A DNA stretch of 64,000 nucleotides from Marinomonas pollencensis (GCF_003387375.1 NZ_QUNG01000003.1:124001-188000); one strand, 5' to 3'; shown: positions 44,547-53,505, counted from the stretch's first letter. Notes: generated by a model not told the origin, from the letters alone. Made by a program: numbers and translations.

Positions 44547-46160
44547 GTGGAAGCCATTATTTTATTTGCTTTTGTACTAACCATGCTGTTTATCGGCATT
44601 CCCGTTGGTATTTCCTTGGGCTTATCGTCCATCCTGTTTATTACTTTTTTCTCCCATGACTCATTGTCATCGGTGGCTATTTCTCTGTTTGGTGCAGGTC
44701 AACACTATACTCTGTTGGCGATTCCATTCTTCATTCTAGCCTCTTCGTATATGTCCACTGGTGGTGTCGCCAAACGCCTGATTAACTTCGCCATTGCCAG
44801 CGTCGGGCACTTCCGTGGTGGCTTGGCCATGGCGTCCGTATTGGCCTGTATGATGTTTGCAGCCTTGTCTGGTTCATCTCCAGCAACGGTTGTGGCCATT
44901 GGTACCATCGCTATTGCAGGTATGCAGCAAGTGGGTTACTCAAAAGAGTTTGCTTCTGGCATCATTGCCAATGCAGGCACCTTGGGCATCCTTATTCCAC
45001 CATCTATCGTCATGGTAGTATACGCCGCGGCTACCGATGTGTCCGTTGGTCGTATGTTTTTAGCCGGTGTCATCCCAGGCTTACTCGCAGGCGGTATGCT
45101 AATGCTGGCCATTTACGTGGTCGCTCGGATAAAAAACCTACCTGCCGAAGAGTGGAAAGGGTTCGGTAATCTAGTGCGCGGCGGTAAAGAGGCAGGTTGG
45201 GGCTTGTTCCTTGTGGTTATCATCATGGGGGGGATTTATGGTGGTGTCTTTACACCAACAGAAGCCGCCGTGGTGGCCGCGGTCTATTCCATCTTTGTCG
45301 CGCTCTTTGTGTACCGTGATATGGGCCCATTAAAAGGCCAAACATGGACCAATGATAACGACGCTACTCACGCCCGCGTTGGCTTCAACGGTACTGTTTA
45401 TGGTGTGTCGTTTTTCCTTGTATGGGAAATCATGTCGTTCTTCGCCCTAGCTGGCAGTGAAACTATTACCGGTGGTGATCGTGCTCTTTGGGGTGCGGTT
45501 ATGTCGGTTATTTTGGCGATTTTCTACGTTTATAAGCGCTCTGCTCACTTAGAACAGTCGATCACACGCTGCTTATCCGCAGGCTTGCCAATCTGGGGGC
45601 GAAACTTGTCTCTCATGCTGCGAGGTTTCTTCCCTGCTCTATTTGGCGAAGAATCTCGTAAAGTGATGCTCGAGGGCACTAAAACCACCATCATGTTGAT
45701 GTTCATCATCGCTAATGCCTTGTTGTTTGCCCATACCTTATCTTCTGAACGCATCCCTCAGATGATCACAGAATGGATGCTCGGCGTCGGCTTTAACTGG
45801 TTTACCTTCTTGATCGCGGTCAACATTTTGCTGTTAATTGGTGGCCAATTCATGGAACCATCAGGCCTATTGGTGATTGTTGCTCCGGTCGTATTCCCGA
45901 TTGCAATGCAGTTGGGTGTCGACCCCATTCACCTAGGTATCATCATGGTCGTGAACATGGAAATTGGTATGATCACACCGCCGATTGGGTTAAACCTTTT
46001 TGTCACCTCTGGCATCACAGGCATGAGTTTAGCCCGTGTTGTTAAAGCGGCGATGCCATTCGTATTAGTCTTGATGGTCTTCCTTGTTCTCGTGACCTAC
46101 ATTCCTGCGCTTTCTACTATGCTGCCGTACAGCATCATGGGACCAGAGATCGTTCATTAA
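44547..46160 (+). CDS. dctM: TRAP transporter large permease, DctM, with insertion
   Basis: The 537-residue transport subunit that couples dicarboxylate uptake to sodium. Typical blocks are LLAIPFFILASSYMSTGGVA, GSSPATVVAIGTIAIAGMQQ, GTLGILIPPSIVMVVYAAAT, MEPSGLLVIVAPVVFPIAMQ and MEIGMITPPIGLNLFVTSGI. Family members are about 425-465 residues. The excess is an insertion of about 113 residues at 259-371, between VYRDM and KVMLEGTKTT, holding two extra predicted helices (VSFFLVWEIMSFFALAG and LWGAVMSVILAIFYVYK). The reading frame continues normally on both sides, so this is not a frameshift. Start GTG 44547 has GGAG seven bases upstream. Confidence 0.92.
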   Translation: MEAIILFAFVLTMLFIGIPVGISLGLSSILFITFFSHDSLSSVAISLFGAGQHYTLLAIPFFILASSYMSTGGVAKRLINFAIASVGHFRGGLAMASVLACMMFAALSGSSPATVVAIGTIAIAGMQQVGYSKEFASGIIANAGTLGILIPPSIVMVVYAAATDVSVGRMFLAGVIPGLLAGGMLMLAIYVVARIKNLPAEEWKGFGNLVRGGKEAGWGLFLVVIIMGGIYGGVFTPTEAAVVAAVYSIFVALFVYRDMGPLKGQTWTNDNDATHARVGFNGTVYGVSFFLVWEIMSFFALAGSETITGGDRALWGAVMSVILAIFYVYKRSAHLEQSITRCLSAGLPIWGRNLSLMLRGFFPALFGEESRKVMLEGTKTTIMLMFIIANALLFAHTLSSERIPQMITEWMLGVGFNWFTFLIAVNILLLIGGQFMEPSGLLVIVAPVVFPIAMQLGVDPIHLGIIMVVNMEIGMITPPIGLNLFVTSGITGMSLARVVKAAMPFVLVLMVFLVLVTYIPALSTMLPYSIMGPEIVH

Positions 46161-46188
46161 TCACCAACGTCTTGTTAGATTTGATTTT

Positions 46189-46213
46189 GGGCGCCCTACG
46201 GGGCGCTTTTTTT
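46189..46213 (+). terminator. terminator of dctPQM
   Basis: GCGCCC TACG GGGCGC followed by seven T, 30 bp after the dctM stop. It is a classic intrinsic terminator. Confidence 0.93.
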
Positions 46214-46218
46214 AAACT

Positions 46219-46247
46219 AAAAAGGAGCATATTAGATGCTCCTTTTT
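46219..46247 (-). terminator. terminator of the aldehyde dehydrogenase operon
   Basis: AAAAGGAGCAT and ATGCTCCTTTT form a perfect stem around ATTAG. On the minus strand the stem runs into TTTTAGTTT, 22 bp after the dehydrogenase stop. It also works in the plus direction, so the two adjacent hairpins insulate convergent operons. Confidence 0.85.
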
Positions 46248-46268
46248 GCAACTCACTAAACACCCACG

Positions 46269-47864
46269 CTATGAACCAAACACCCCTTCTATCATGCGCG
46301 GAATAGACAATGGGTTCGTATCTTGAATCGCCTCTGGAAGTAAGCTGGCAGGAAAGTCTTGGTAACAGACTGGCCTTAGGAAACGATCAATTGCCGCACT
46401 CCCTACCGATGTACTCCGGCTGTCCGAAGTCGCAGGAAAAGGCCCGCCATGCACCATGGCATGACACACTTCTACTCCCGTTGGATAACCATTACAAAGT
46501 ATCCGCCCCACTTTTCGCTCTAAAATAGGCAGTAAGGGCCTTACCGACTCAATGTCGGCATCAAGCATCTGCAGCGTCGCGGTTAATTGGCCTTCGAGTT
46601 TTTCTGCGACAGCCCTCGCGTGCGCCAAATTTTCACAACGTATGATTAATGATGAAGAACCAAAAACCTCTTGCTCCATACTGGAGTCTGCCAAAAAGGA
46701 CGCTGCATCAGTAACAAACAAATGGGCCTGACATTGATTGGCTTGTGGGCTTTGTTGGCCCGTTGCGAGCAAACTTATATTGGCGTTTTCTGCCAAACTC
46801 TTAACCCCTTGATAATAAGCATCGCAAATATCTGGCGTTAGCATCGTTTGACTCGCCAGTGCGCGCACCTCTGCACTTGCCTGAGCAATAAATTCAGCGG
46901 CGCCCTCTGTGCCGCAAAGCAACACTAATCCTGGGTTGGTACAAAACTGGCCCGCGCCCATCGCCAATGAGGAAACAAAGCCAGAAGCGACGGCAGAAGC
47001 GTCTTCTGCCAATTTATTTGGCATAACAAACACGGGATTAATACTGCTCATTTCTGCATACACAGGAATCGGCTCAGGACGTTGTGTTGCGATCTTAAGT
47101 AGTGCCAAACCGCCTTGCCGCGAGCCAGTAAAGCCCACCGCTTTGATCAATGGGTGTGATACCAAGGCACCTCCAATAAAGTGACCCGCACCATACAAAA
47201 GAGAAAATACCCCTTCTGGCAATTGACATTTTTTCACCGCAGTCTGAATCGCTCTAGCCACTAATTCAGAGGTACCTGGGTGTGCAGGATGCGCTTTCAC
47301 GACCACAGGGCAACCGGCCGCCAATGCTGATGCTGTGTCTCCTCCAGCGACCGAAAAAGCCAATGGAAAATTACTCGCCCCAAATACGGCCACAGGCCCT
47401 AAAGGAATTTTCTGTAAACGCAAGTCAGACCTTGGTAACGGAGAGCGCTCAGGCATTGCTGGATCAATACGAGCATCGAAGCAGCCACCAGCACGTATCA
47501 CTTGAGCAAACAATCGCAACTGCCCTACTGTCCGGCCACGCTCACCTGCAATGCGAGCTCGTGGTAAACCGCTCTCTGCCATCGCGCGTTCAATCAACTC
47601 ATCGCCCAGAGCCAGTATTTGCTCTGCGATCGCTTCCAGAAAATCCCCTCTGGTGGTGTTGCTCAACGCGCGATATTCATCGAAGGCTTGCCAAGCAAGC
47701 GTCACCGCTTGCTCCACTTGCTCCTGATTGGCACCTGCATAAGCTGGCGCCAAGGTTTCATTAGTGGCTGGGTTAATCGCTTGTATGACTTCTTCCTGCC
47801 CTGTGACTGAGGTTTGCCCAATCAGCATTTTTCCTGATAAATGTGCGCTGCCTAAACCTTGCAT
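46269..47864 (-). CDS. aldehyde dehydrogenase, alpha-ketoglutarate semialdehyde type
   Basis: A 531-residue NAD(P)-dependent aldehyde dehydrogenase of the family that oxidises 2,5-dioxopentanoate to 2-oxoglutarate, the last step of oxidative sugar-acid pathways. It shows INPATNETLAPAYAGANQEQ near residue 30, GASNFPLAFSVAGGDTASAL, VGFTGSRQGG (NAD site), the general base Glu in VYAEMSSINPVFV and the nucleophile in GAGQFCTNPGL. The length and the GDTASALAAGCPVVVKAHPA block fit this KGSADH subgroup. Start ATG 47864 follows AGGAAGG. It lies 24 bp after udh, forming a two-gene operon for hexuronate use. Confidence 0.88.
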   Translation of the reverse strand: MQGLGSAHLSGKMLIGQTSVTGQEEVIQAINPATNETLAPAYAGANQEQVEQAVTLAWQAFDEYRALSNTTRGDFLEAIAEQILALGDELIERAMAESGLPRARIAGERGRTVGQLRLFAQVIRAGGCFDARIDPAMPERSPLPRSDLRLQKIPLGPVAVFGASNFPLAFSVAGGDTASALAAGCPVVVKAHPAHPGTSELVARAIQTAVKKCQLPEGVFSLLYGAGHFIGGALVSHPLIKAVGFTGSRQGGLALLKIATQRPEPIPVYAEMSSINPVFVMPNKLAEDASAVASGFVSSLAMGAGQFCTNPGLVLLCGTEGAAEFIAQASAEVRALASQTMLTPDICDAYYQGVKSLAENANISLLATGQQSPQANQCQAHLFVTDAASFLADSSMEQEVFGSSSLIIRCENLAHARAVAEKLEGQLTATLQMLDADIESVRPLLPILERKVGRILCNGYPTGVEVCHAMVHGGPFPATSDSRSTSVGSAAIDRFLRPVCYQDFPASLLPEAIQDTNPLSIPRMIEGVFGS

Positions 47865-47888
47865 CTAACCTTCCTCATAGATAAAAAA

Positions 47889-48683
47889 TTAGTCTTCGAA
47901 ATGTCCTGCGCTGGCGAAAACACCCCCTTGAAAACGCACTTCAGGGTCATTTGGGTCTCGCCTTTCTTCCTCAAGATAAGCTTCATGCTCAAAGACCTCA
48001 GAGCTGTCTTTTGCTGTCCAGCCGATAAATTTTGCGTGGCGATTATCCCACCAAGTGCTCGGGTTATTGGATACCCCATAAATGATAGTGCAGCCTAAAC
48101 GGTCCACAGCATAAACTTTCTTAATTAAATCCGTTAAATCCCCCTCACTTAACCAGGTCGATAACATACGTCGGTTCAAGGGTTTGGGAAAACAGGAGCC
48201 GATCCGAACTAAAGCAGATTCAATGCCAAATTTATCATAATAATATTGAGCCAAAAGTTCGCCGAAGCCTTTCGAAACACCGTACAGACTGTCTGGTCTC
48301 ATTGGGCTATTTGCATCCAACAAGGTTTCCCTATGATGGAAACCTACCACATGATTTGAACTGGCGAAAAAGAGCCGTTTTACTCCCTGTTGACGCGCTG
48401 CTTCATAAATATGATAAGCCCCTTTAATATTGCCACTGAGGATGTTTTCGAAGCTATTTTCGGTTGATATGCCACCAAAATGCACGATGGCATCGCATCC
48501 TTCGACCAATGCCATTACCGCGTCAGCATCCGCTAAGTCGCAACGGACAAACTCTTCATTCGGCAACAAGTCGTCGACCGTTTCAATGTCAGAAAGGCGC
48601 AATTCACTCGCCCAATCAGCTAAGGATGTCCGCATCATTTTGCCTAGATTTCCCGCGGCTCCAGTCAATAGTACACGCTTCAT
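47889..48683 (-). CDS. udh: uronate dehydrogenase (NAD-dependent epimerase/dehydratase fold)
   Basis: A 264-residue extended-SDR enzyme expected to oxidise D-glucuronate or D-galacturonate to the aldarolactone with NAD+. It has the Rossmann motif LLTGAAGNLGKMMR, DAIVHFGGISTENSFENIL, FFASSNHVVGFHHRE, and the catalytic Tyr/Lys in SLYGVSKGFGELLAQYYYDK. IGSCFPKPLNRRMLSTWLS and YGVSNNPSTWWDNRHAKFIG are the substrate-side segments characteristic of Udh. Start ATG 48683 has GGGGGA upstream. It is the first gene of a two-gene operon with the semialdehyde dehydrogenase; the intermediate enzymes and a uronate importer are not adjacent. Confidence 0.87.
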   Translation of the reverse strand: MKRVLLTGAAGNLGKMMRTSLADWASELRLSDIETVDDLLPNEEFVRCDLADADAVMALVEGCDAIVHFGGISTENSFENILSGNIKGAYHIYEAARQQGVKRLFFASSNHVVGFHHRETLLDANSPMRPDSLYGVSKGFGELLAQYYYDKFGIESALVRIGSCFPKPLNRRMLSTWLSEGDLTDLIKKVYAVDRLGCTIIYGVSNNPSTWWDNRHAKFIGWTAKDSSEVFEHEAYLEEERRDPNDPEVRFQGGVFASAGHFED

Positions 48684-48815
48684 CTTTCCCCCTTATGTGA
48701 GCACCAAAATAACAGTCGCTTCTTTTTATCATTGTTATAGGTTTCGCTAGCTTAGCAAGCAGCTCCTGCCGCGGTTAACCATTTCTCGTAAACAGAGTCT
48801 CCAAGGCAGTAAAAC

Positions 48816-48830
48816 GTGCAGTTACTGCAC
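48816..48830. promoter_or_regulatory. perfect 15-bp palindrome upstream of udh
   Basis: GTGCAGT T ACTGCAC is a perfect inverted repeat 133 bp before the udh start. It looks like a repressor operator. No regulator gene is adjacent, so its protein is unknown. Confidence 0.5.
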
Positions 48831-48900
48831 ATACTTTCACACTCCATCTCTTATTGTAAAACGCTACGTTGCACGTTTGGGATCAAAAATAGACAAACTC

Positions 48901-48994
48901 TTTGTTTAAAAAACAAATGAGAAGCGTTAACATTCGCAACCAGTTTTGTAAAGAGACGCTTTGTCCATATCATTTCCTTAATGATATTGATAAA
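48901..48994 (+). promoter_or_regulatory. inverted repeats and possible Fur site before the siderophore ABC operon
   Basis: TTTGTTT AAA AAACAAA (48901-48917) and ATATCATT N5 AATGATAT (48967-48987) are inverted repeats. The second runs into GATATTGATAAA, two hexamers resembling GATAAT of the Fur box. The site ends about 55 bp before the start of the siderophore-binding gene. Fur control is plausible for such genes but the match is partial. Confidence 0.4.
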
Positions 48995-49048
48995 AGCCCA
49001 TGACGAAAGAGTACACTTTATTTACTTACATCCCAAAAGGAGTCTTTG

Positions 49049-49999
49049 ATGTTTACAGCTCGATCATTTCGCCACGCTGCGCTACTCGCTGCCGGTTTAA
49101 CTGCCGCTATGGGTGCATTTGCAGCCGGCAAAGTTGTCAGTACCCAATATGGCGATGTAACCGTAAATAGCGATGCAAAACGTGTAGTCACTCTATACGA
49201 AGGGGCATTGGACATCAGTTATGCTCTAGATGTTAAGCCTATTGGTGCTATTACAACTCGCGGCAGCGATGGCGTTTCTAATTATCTAGGCGATCGCGCT
49301 AAAGGCATCAAAATCGTTGGCACTACTCGCGAAATCAACCTAGAAGCAGTGGCTGCACAACGTCCTGACTTGATCCTTGCTTCTCCTCGCTTGAACCCTG
49401 AGCAATATAAGATTTTGTCAAAAATCGCACCAACTATCGTGCCAAAATCCAAACCACATCAGTTCCCTTCTTGGACAGACGACACACGTTTATTTGGTAA
49501 AGCTCTGAACAAGTCACAAGAAGCCGAAGCGATTATTGCCAAGATTCATGACCGTGAAGCCGATATCAAAAAAGTCGTTGAGGCAAAAATCCCTCAAGAT
49601 AAGCGCAACGTATCGCTAATTCGCTGGATGCCACAAGGCGCCATGGTGATGTCGACTAAAATCTTCTCAACCGAAGTATTAGCCAATACCGGTTTTAAAG
49701 TAAATGACGGCGGCGTTGTAAAAAAAGGCAGCCCTCATAGCAGCGCATTAAGCCTAGAAAACCTATCCAGCATTGACAGCGAATGGGTATTCTTAGCGAC
49801 CATGAACCTAGAAGGTCAAAAGTCGTTAGATGCAGCGAAAAAATCCCCTGCCTTTGAGCGTTTAAGTGTTGTTAAAAAAGACCACGTTATCCCTGTTGAT
49901 GGTCAAGTTTGGACCAGTGGCTCAGGCCCACTTGCGGCGATGGTTATTTTAGACAACATCCAAAAAACACTTGATACTAAGGTTTCGTACCCTGAATGA
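49049..49999 (+). CDS. siderophore ABC transporter substrate-binding protein
   Basis: A 316-residue periplasmic binding protein of the FecB/FhuD-type (cluster A-III), which captures a ferric siderophore after outer-membrane passage. The signal peptide runs to GAFAAGK. Family segments are KRVVTLYEGALDISYALDVK, KIVGTTREINLEAVAAQRPD and LILASPRLNPEQYKILSKIA, with HVIPVDGQVWTSGSGPLAAM near the end. ATG 49049 has AAGGAG six bases upstream; a TTG at 49046 is adjacent. It heads a four-gene operon with two permeases and an ATPase; its stop overlaps the next ATG by four bases. Confidence 0.9.
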   Translation: MFTARSFRHAALLAAGLTAAMGAFAAGKVVSTQYGDVTVNSDAKRVVTLYEGALDISYALDVKPIGAITTRGSDGVSNYLGDRAKGIKIVGTTREINLEAVAAQRPDLILASPRLNPEQYKILSKIAPTIVPKSKPHQFPSWTDDTRLFGKALNKSQEAEAIIAKIHDREADIKKVVEAKIPQDKRNVSLIRWMPQGAMVMSTKIFSTEVLANTGFKVNDGGVVKKGSPHSSALSLENLSSIDSEWVFLATMNLEGQKSLDAAKKSPAFERLSVVKKDHVIPVDGQVWTSGSGPLAAMVILDNIQKTLDTKVSYPE

Positions 50000-51015
50000 T
50001 CCCTTGGTTTAATCGAATACCTGCTCAACGATCATTGTTAAGCGCATTAGTGCCAGCCGTTTTACTGCTGGCACTTTCGTGTTTCTTAAGCTTGCTATAT
50101 GGTGCTGGGGCGGTTGGCCCTCTTGAAGCATTTAAGGCCTTATTTAATCAAGGCAGTGCAGACGCTTATTTCGTTGTCAGTGAATTACGTTTACCGCGGA
50201 CCCTCGTTGGGCTCTTTGTCGGTATTTCCCTTGGTGTTGCTGGCGCACTAATGCAAGCAGTCGCACGTAACCCTCTCGCCGAGCCGGGTCTGCTAGGGGT
50301 TAGTGCTGGTAGTACTTTCGCAGTTGCTCTGGCCCTAGTGCTAGGAGCCAGCGCTGCCACCTTGACGGTCAGCGTTGCTCAAATTGGCGCTCTCGTAGGC
50401 TGTTTTTGCGTCATTACTGCCGCGCGTATGCAAGGCCAGAATCGCGACCCAATTCGCCTTGTATTAGCCGGTGCCGCCCTCTCTAGTTTGTTAGTCGCAT
50501 TGACCTCATTACTCTTGCTGTATGATGAAAGAGCCGCTGATGAAATTCGTTTCTGGGTGACAGGTAGTGTGGCAGGCCGAGGCTTAGAACAACTCTACGC
50601 CGTCATCCCCTCTATGATTATTGCGGCGCTAGCAACGCTTTATGTATCTCGTCCACTTGCGTCTTTAGCATTAGGTGAGAAAGTTGCCATTGGCCTTGGT
50701 CATAACCCAGGTCGTATTCGCTTAATTGTGATTGTCTGTGTTGCACTATTAGTTGGTGCTGCAGTGGCCGTTGCTGGGCCTGTTGCCTTTATCGGCTTGG
50801 TGGTTCCTTTTGCCGCACGAGCACTTGTTGGACCAGACATTCGCCGTACCTTATGGCTTTGCCTGCCCATTGGCCCGATTGTGGTAATTAATGCAGATAC
50901 CTTGTCTCGCCTTGTGGCACAGCCTGCTGAGATGCCCCTTGGCGTATTAACCGCTATTGTCGGTGCGCCCGTTCTTTTAGCCATTGTCAGGGCTCGACGC
51001 CTCCCTACTTTATGA
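49996..51015 (+). CDS. FecCD-family siderophore permease (first)
   Basis: A 339-residue inner-membrane permease with about ten helices. Family blocks are LRLPRTLVGLFVGISLGVAG, ALMQAVARNPLAEPGLLGVS, DEIRFWVTGSVAGRGLEQLY, and VAGPVAFIGLVVPFAARALV with the coupling region contacting the ATPase. ATG 49996 overlaps the stop of the binding-protein gene (ATGA), and its own end overlaps the second permease by four bases. It forms the heterodimeric channel with the next gene product. Confidence 0.93.
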   Translation: MIPWFNRIPAQRSLLSALVPAVLLLALSCFLSLLYGAGAVGPLEAFKALFNQGSADAYFVVSELRLPRTLVGLFVGISLGVAGALMQAVARNPLAEPGLLGVSAGSTFAVALALVLGASAATLTVSVAQIGALVGCFCVITAARMQGQNRDPIRLVLAGAALSSLLVALTSLLLLYDERAADEIRFWVTGSVAGRGLEQLYAVIPSMIIAALATLYVSRPLASLALGEKVAIGLGHNPGRIRLIVIVCVALLVGAAVAVAGPVAFIGLVVPFAARALVGPDIRRTLWLCLPIGPIVVINADTLSRLVAQPAEMPLGVLTAIVGAPVLLAIVRARRLPTL

Positions 51016-52091
51016 TGAATACAAAAACACATTCACTTGAAAACATGCCACCTCAGCCTCAATTAGAAGGCCACACCACATTGCCATTGGGAGGCGAATC
51101 ACAACTCTTATTAGAGCACAGGGCATTGCGTCGTAACGCCATTTTATTGGCAATGCTGGCGCTCTCTAGCATCGCCTTTCTTGGCATGGGGAGCATGGTG
51201 CTGTCACCTTTACAAGTGATTCAGGCGTTACTGGGTCAGGGCTCTGAGCTGAACCAATTTATCATTCAGCATCTACGCCTAGAACGCTTGTTAGCCGCTA
51301 TTTTCACTGGTGCAGCATTTAGCTTAGCCGGTTGTTTAATGCAGACACTGGCCCGTAACCGGCTGGCTACCCCAGGGATTATTGGCATTGATAATGCCGC
51401 CATGGCATTTGCCGTCTCCTCCATCGTCAGCACGGGTATTTCTTTAGCGCCTTCCGCTATGGCATTAGCAGGGGCTGCCACCGCAACCGCACTGGCATTT
51501 GGTTTAGCTGGCAGCAGTGGCACAAGAGGTTATCGCTTTATTGTGGCAGGTATTGGTATTGGCGCCATCGCCGGTGCACTGACACAGCTCATGTTAAGCC
51601 AGGTGGATATCGATACGGCCAACGCCGCTTATCCTTGGACGGTGGGGAGCTTAAGTGCGCGCTCTAGTAGCATGGTTTATGCATTGGGCATCGGTTTGCT
51701 AATCAGCCTTATCGCCTGCCTGATATGGGCTCGACGATTTGCCTTATTGCCTTTTTCAGATCAGGTCATTACTGGGCTGGGTGAACAAATTAAAAAAATT
51801 CGTGTGGCGGCCCTCAGCTTATCCGTTTTACTAACAGGCTTAGCCGTAGCGGTGGCGGGGCCAGTCGGTCTGGTTGCCCTCGTTGGGCCAGAACTCGCTC
51901 GCGCCATGTCAGGCTACCGCGGCATTCCGTTAATTGGCTCTGCTATTGCAGGCGCCTTTATCATGGTCGTCGCCGATTTAGTAGGCCGTACTTTGTTATC
52001 CCCTATCGAGCTTCCCGTCGGGATCGTGACCTCTATCGTCGGAGCACCCTATTTAATTTGGATACTTGTACGCCGCTCTCCAAGGAATTAA
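51012..52091 (+). CDS. FecCD-family siderophore permease (second)
   Basis: A 359-residue partner permease. After a 40-residue cytoplasmic tail it has the helices and signatures LRLERLLAAIFTGAAFSLAG, CLMQTLARNRLATPGIIGID, NAAYPWTVGSLSARSSSMVY and VAGPVGLVALVGPELARAMS. It starts by a four-base overlap with the first permease and is followed two bases later by the ATPase gene. It would form the second half of the membrane channel. Confidence 0.93.
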   Translation: MMNTKTHSLENMPPQPQLEGHTTLPLGGESQLLLEHRALRRNAILLAMLALSSIAFLGMGSMVLSPLQVIQALLGQGSELNQFIIQHLRLERLLAAIFTGAAFSLAGCLMQTLARNRLATPGIIGIDNAAMAFAVSSIVSTGISLAPSAMALAGAATATALAFGLAGSSGTRGYRFIVAGIGIGAIAGALTQLMLSQVDIDTANAAYPWTVGSLSARSSSMVYALGIGLLISLIACLIWARRFALLPFSDQVITGLGEQIKKIRVAALSLSVLLTGLAVAVAGPVGLVALVGPELARAMSGYRGIPLIGSAIAGAFIMVVADLVGRTLLSPIELPVGIVTSIVGAPYLIWILVRRSPRN

Positions 52092-52093
52092 CC

Positions 52094-52933
52094 ATGGCTT
52101 CTATCATGCAAAAAAACAAACAAACACTATTGCAGACGGACCCTTTAGATACCAGCTTAAGCGCCAATAACCTTTCCCTTAAGCATGGTAAAGCTCACAT
52201 TATTGATAACCTAGATGTCGCGTTACCAGCCGGTAAGGTGACCGCGATCGTCGGCCCCAATGGCTGTGGGAAATCCACTCTTCTCAACGGACTTTCACGG
52301 GTACATATGCCTAGCGGCGGTGAAGTTTTGCTCAATGGTAACAACATCCATCGAGTTCCCTCTAAAGAAGTCGCTCGATACCTTGCTTTGTTACCCCAAG
52401 ACACGTCTGCTCCAGATGGTATTAGCGTTGCTGAATTGATTCGCTTTGGTCGCCATCCACACCAAAGCTTGATGCAGCAATGGGCGATGGATGACCAACA
52501 AGCCATTGCCTATGCATTGGCGGCGGCTGATCTTAATGAATTAAAAGATCGTCAATTAGATACCTTATCGGGCGGTCAGCGACAACGGGCTTGGATTGCC
52601 ATGTCAATCGCCCAAGAAACTCCTTTACTGCTGCTGGATGAGCCCACTTCTGCACTCGATCTAGGTCATCAGATTGAAGTATTTGAGCTGATCAGACACT
52701 TGTCCCAGGAAGGCAAAACCATTGCTATGGTGGTGCATGATCTGCCCAGCGCATGTCGTTATGCAGACCATATTATTGCTATGAAAGGCGGCAAGATCAT
52801 CACCCAAGGGCCACCTAAAGACGTCATGACGAAAGCCTTAGTACGTGAACTCTATGGTATTGAGTGTGACCTCATTGAAGACCCAATGACTGGCAGCCCT
52901 ATTCTAATCAATATTAAGCGAGTGAAGGCCTAA
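52094..52933 (+). CDS. siderophore ABC transporter ATP-binding protein
   Basis: A 279-residue ABC ATPase that powers ferric-siderophore import. It shows Walker A VGPNGCGKSTLLNGL near residue 53, Q-loop LLPQDTSAPDG, the signature LSGGQRQRAWIAMSI, Walker B LLLLDEPTSALDL, and the switch His in MVVHDLPSACRY. Start ATG 52094 has AAGGA eight bases upstream; an earlier ATG inside the preceding gene is rejected. It is the last gene of the operon and converges on the ABM-domain gene, with a hairpin over its stop codon. Confidence 0.95.
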   Translation: MASIMQKNKQTLLQTDPLDTSLSANNLSLKHGKAHIIDNLDVALPAGKVTAIVGPNGCGKSTLLNGLSRVHMPSGGEVLLNGNNIHRVPSKEVARYLALLPQDTSAPDGISVAELIRFGRHPHQSLMQQWAMDDQQAIAYALAAADLNELKDRQLDTLSGGQRQRAWIAMSIAQETPLLLLDEPTSALDLGHQIEVFELIRHLSQEGKTIAMVVHDLPSACRYADHIIAMKGGKIITQGPPKDVMTKALVRELYGIECDLIEDPMTGSPILINIKRVKA

Positions 52934-52944
52934 GCTTTCACTCG
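52919..52944. terminator. hairpin between convergent genes
   Basis: CGAGTGAA and TTCACTCG pair around the stop codon of the ATPase gene. There is only a weak T-rich tail, so it may be a bidirectional terminator for the two convergent genes. Confidence 0.5.
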
Positions 52945-52952
52945 TTATTGAC

Positions 52953-53255
52953 TTAAATAACACTGCTAAAACCTTCGAACTTAGGCGGACCTAGATACAC
53001 GCCTTTTGCAGAAGATGCATTCGCGTGGGCCTTTTTAAATGCCTCGGATTGAACCCAATCCCGAAACGCTTGCTCACTTTCCCAAACAGTGTGAGAAGCA
53101 AACAGAGTACACTCTTCATCAGTCTCCCCTTGCAGCAAATGAAATGACTGAAAGCCTGGGACCTCTTTTAGGTGAGTATCGCGGTTACGCCAAATATTGG
53201 TAAATTCTTCCTCACGCCCAAGCGCGATACGAAATCGATTCATCGCAATGTACAT
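52953..53255 (-). CDS. ABM-domain protein, heme-degrading monooxygenase-like
   Basis: A 100-residue dimeric alpha/beta-barrel-type protein of the antibiotic-biosynthesis monooxygenase superfamily. MNRFRIALGREEEFTNIWRN, EVPGFQSFHLL and LFASHTVWESEQAFRDWVQS match the HmoA/IsdG-like subgroup that opens heme to release iron. The Trp in VWES and the His in NRDTHLKEV stand where heme-contacting residues occur, but the exact ligand cannot be set. Start ATG 53255 follows AGGAG. It is convergent with the siderophore operon, which fits an iron-acquisition role; other small-molecule oxygenase roles are possible. Confidence 0.8.
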   Translation of the reverse strand: MYIAMNRFRIALGREEEFTNIWRNRDTHLKEVPGFQSFHLLQGETDEECTLFASHTVWESEQAFRDWVQSEAFKKAHANASSAKGVYLGPPKFEGFSSVI

Positions 53256-53505
53256 GCTATCTCCTAAGAAGGTTGGTGGTCATCTGGCTTTTATAGATAG
53301 CAATTTCTTCAACAAGAGTAAAACGGATTCACGCTCAGCGAGTCTCATATGACAATATTTTACCCTTTACTGACAGGCAAATTCCTCTGTCTTCCAGAGC
53401 GTTTTGAAAGGGCTTTTAGAATGTGTAAATGTCCGCTTTTCACTTCCTTAAGGCTGCTATTTTTGTTTCTATGATGAGAACCAAACCGCAAAAGGATTTC
53501 AGCAA

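Noticed and set aside
42698..46160. reading dctPQM as a uronate TRAP transporter because udh is next door
   Set aside because: The binding protein and DctQ match the C4-dicarboxylate subfamily, the udh operon is convergent and insulated by two terminators, and DctB/DctD are present.
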